A DNA stretch of 5,530 nt from Bacteroidales bacterium (lineage in GTDB: Bacteria; Bacteroidota; Bacteroidia; Bacteroidales; UBA7960): assembly GCA_003554665.1 (NCBI GenBank), contig PWGY01000248.1, positions 1 through 5,530 of the forward strand, given 5' to 3'. This document shows, piece after piece, positions 5,019-5,530 of the stretch. Every line of letters begins with the position of its first letter. The stretch's first letter is position 1. The translations under genes and the position numbers were made by a program. The notes beneath the pieces were generated by a model that worked only from the letters and a program-made list of their open reading frames with translations, was not told where the DNA came from and did not search any database.

Positions 5019-5530
5019 ATGAATTATCTCCGGCATTTCACAACCATCCTGGTCTTGCTCCTGATCAGCAACATCGCGGGGGCCCAAACCGAAAAACAAC
5101 AGCAAGAGCTGAAAGCGCTTTCGGCACAACTGCACCGGCAATTCACCGCGGAGAAAGCTGAAGCCGTCCGCCTGGCTGAAGAACTTGGCATTCCCGTGAG
5201 GCAAACACTTGCCGACGGACGCGTCATCGAACTGATGCGCTTCCACAGGGGGCGCCCTATGTATTATATCACCTTCAATGCCGGGGGCGCAGAACTCATC
5301 AACAGCGATAAGGTGCACCCCGGGGGCAGCGCTTCCCTGAACCTGACAGGTGCCGGACAAACACTGGGTGTCTGGGATGCAGGAAAGGTCCGTGACAGCC
5401 ACCAGGAATTTGCCGTGGGTGAAGAATCACGGGTGACGCAAAAAGACGGAGCCACAACCCTTTCCACTCACGCCACCCACGTGGCCGGCACCATGATTGC
5501 CGCAGGAGTCTATTCCGATGCAAAAGGAAT
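5019..5530 (+). CDS. Secreted subtilisin-like serine protease (peptidase family S8), 3' truncated by window edge
   Basis: The first 170 residues of an exported subtilase. Residues 1-22 are a signal peptide (MNYLRHF, then hydrophobic TTILVLLLISNIAG, probable cleavage before or after AQ), so the protein leaves the cytoplasm. Residues 24-56 are charged and probably helical, part of a propeptide-like region. The catalytic Asp is Asp120 in LGVWDAG, followed by KVRDSHQEF, and the catalytic His is His151 in HATHVAGTM, where Ala replaces the more common Gly of HGTHVAG. The catalytic Ser and C-terminal domains, such as a type IX secretion sorting domain often carried by Bacteroidota S8 proteases, would lie beyond the edge and cannot be checked. 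The ATG at 5019 was chosen because it places the signal peptide at the N-terminus; the upstream frame offers no better start. No strong ribosome site is visible. A seven-codon frame (4996-5019) ends in TGATG, overlapping this start. Confidence 0.92.
   Translation, partial: MNYLRHFTTILVLLLISNIAGAQTEKQQQELKALSAQLHRQFTAEKAEAVRLAEELGIPVRQTLADGRVIELMRFHRGRPMYYITFNAGGAELINSDKVHPGGSASLNLTGAGQTLGVWDAGKVRDSHQEFAVGEESRVTQKDGATTLSTHATHVAGTMIAAGVYSDAKG

Noticed and set aside
4765..5161. Plus-strand frames through the tandem repeat (4765-4995 and 4832-5161), with a period-15 peptide pattern
   Set aside because: Both begin at TTG codons, overlap one another in different frames, and the higher-order repeat of 86 bp breaks the reading frame. 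The second also runs into the protease gene in the wrong frame.
4965..5402. 145-residue minus-strand open frame opposite the protease
   Set aside because: It is a shadow of the S8 protease, whose signal peptide and Asp/His catalytic motifs are clear on the plus strand.

Overview
The window looks like a chromosomal segment of a Bacteroidota bacterium, probably an environmental Bacteroidia member with moderate GC. The evidence is the Bacteroidota-type HflX C-terminus, an ECF sigma factor paired with a zinc-free single-pass anti-sigma-like protein of the kind common in that phylum, the lack of clear Shine-Dalgarno sites, and a secreted subtilase with a short signal peptide. This assignment is by protein style and not by any database search.

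Layout. Bases 3-641 (+) are the GTPase half of hflX, cut by the left edge. Bases 642-975 are a repeat-rich spacer. Bases 976-1890 (+) encode a lipid A (LpxL/HtrB-type) acyltransferase, followed by a weak terminator-like hairpin. On the minus strand, bases 2106-3443 encode a membrane-anchored anti-sigma-like protein with a duplicated N-terminal module. A second repeat-rich spacer follows at 3444-3836. Bases 3837-4322 (-) encode an ECF sigma-70 factor with a good candidate ECF-type promoter (GTAAC-N17-CGT) just upstream. Bases 4323-5018 are a divergent intergenic region holding a degenerate ~43/86-bp tandem repeat. From 5019 (+) a subtilisin-like (S8) secreted protease begins and runs off the right edge.

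How the parts may work together. The sigma and anti-sigma genes form a cell-envelope signalling pair, probably autoregulated, and unusually they are separated by 393 bp of repeats. The acyltransferase is an envelope (lipid A) enzyme and the protease is exported, so an envelope theme is plausible, but co-regulation is not shown by the sequence.

The most interesting signal is non-coding. The two gene-to-gene spacers are copies of one complex repeat family: a 57-bp block is 56/57 identical between them, and both contain many short hairpins. In the second spacer the hairpins form an array with a period of about 26 bp. Their arm sequences differ from hairpin to hairpin yet stay perfectly complementary, and the linkers are conserved. 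The two copies are inverted in the window but lie in the same orientation relative to their downstream genes, and each fills the whole gap from stop codon to next start.
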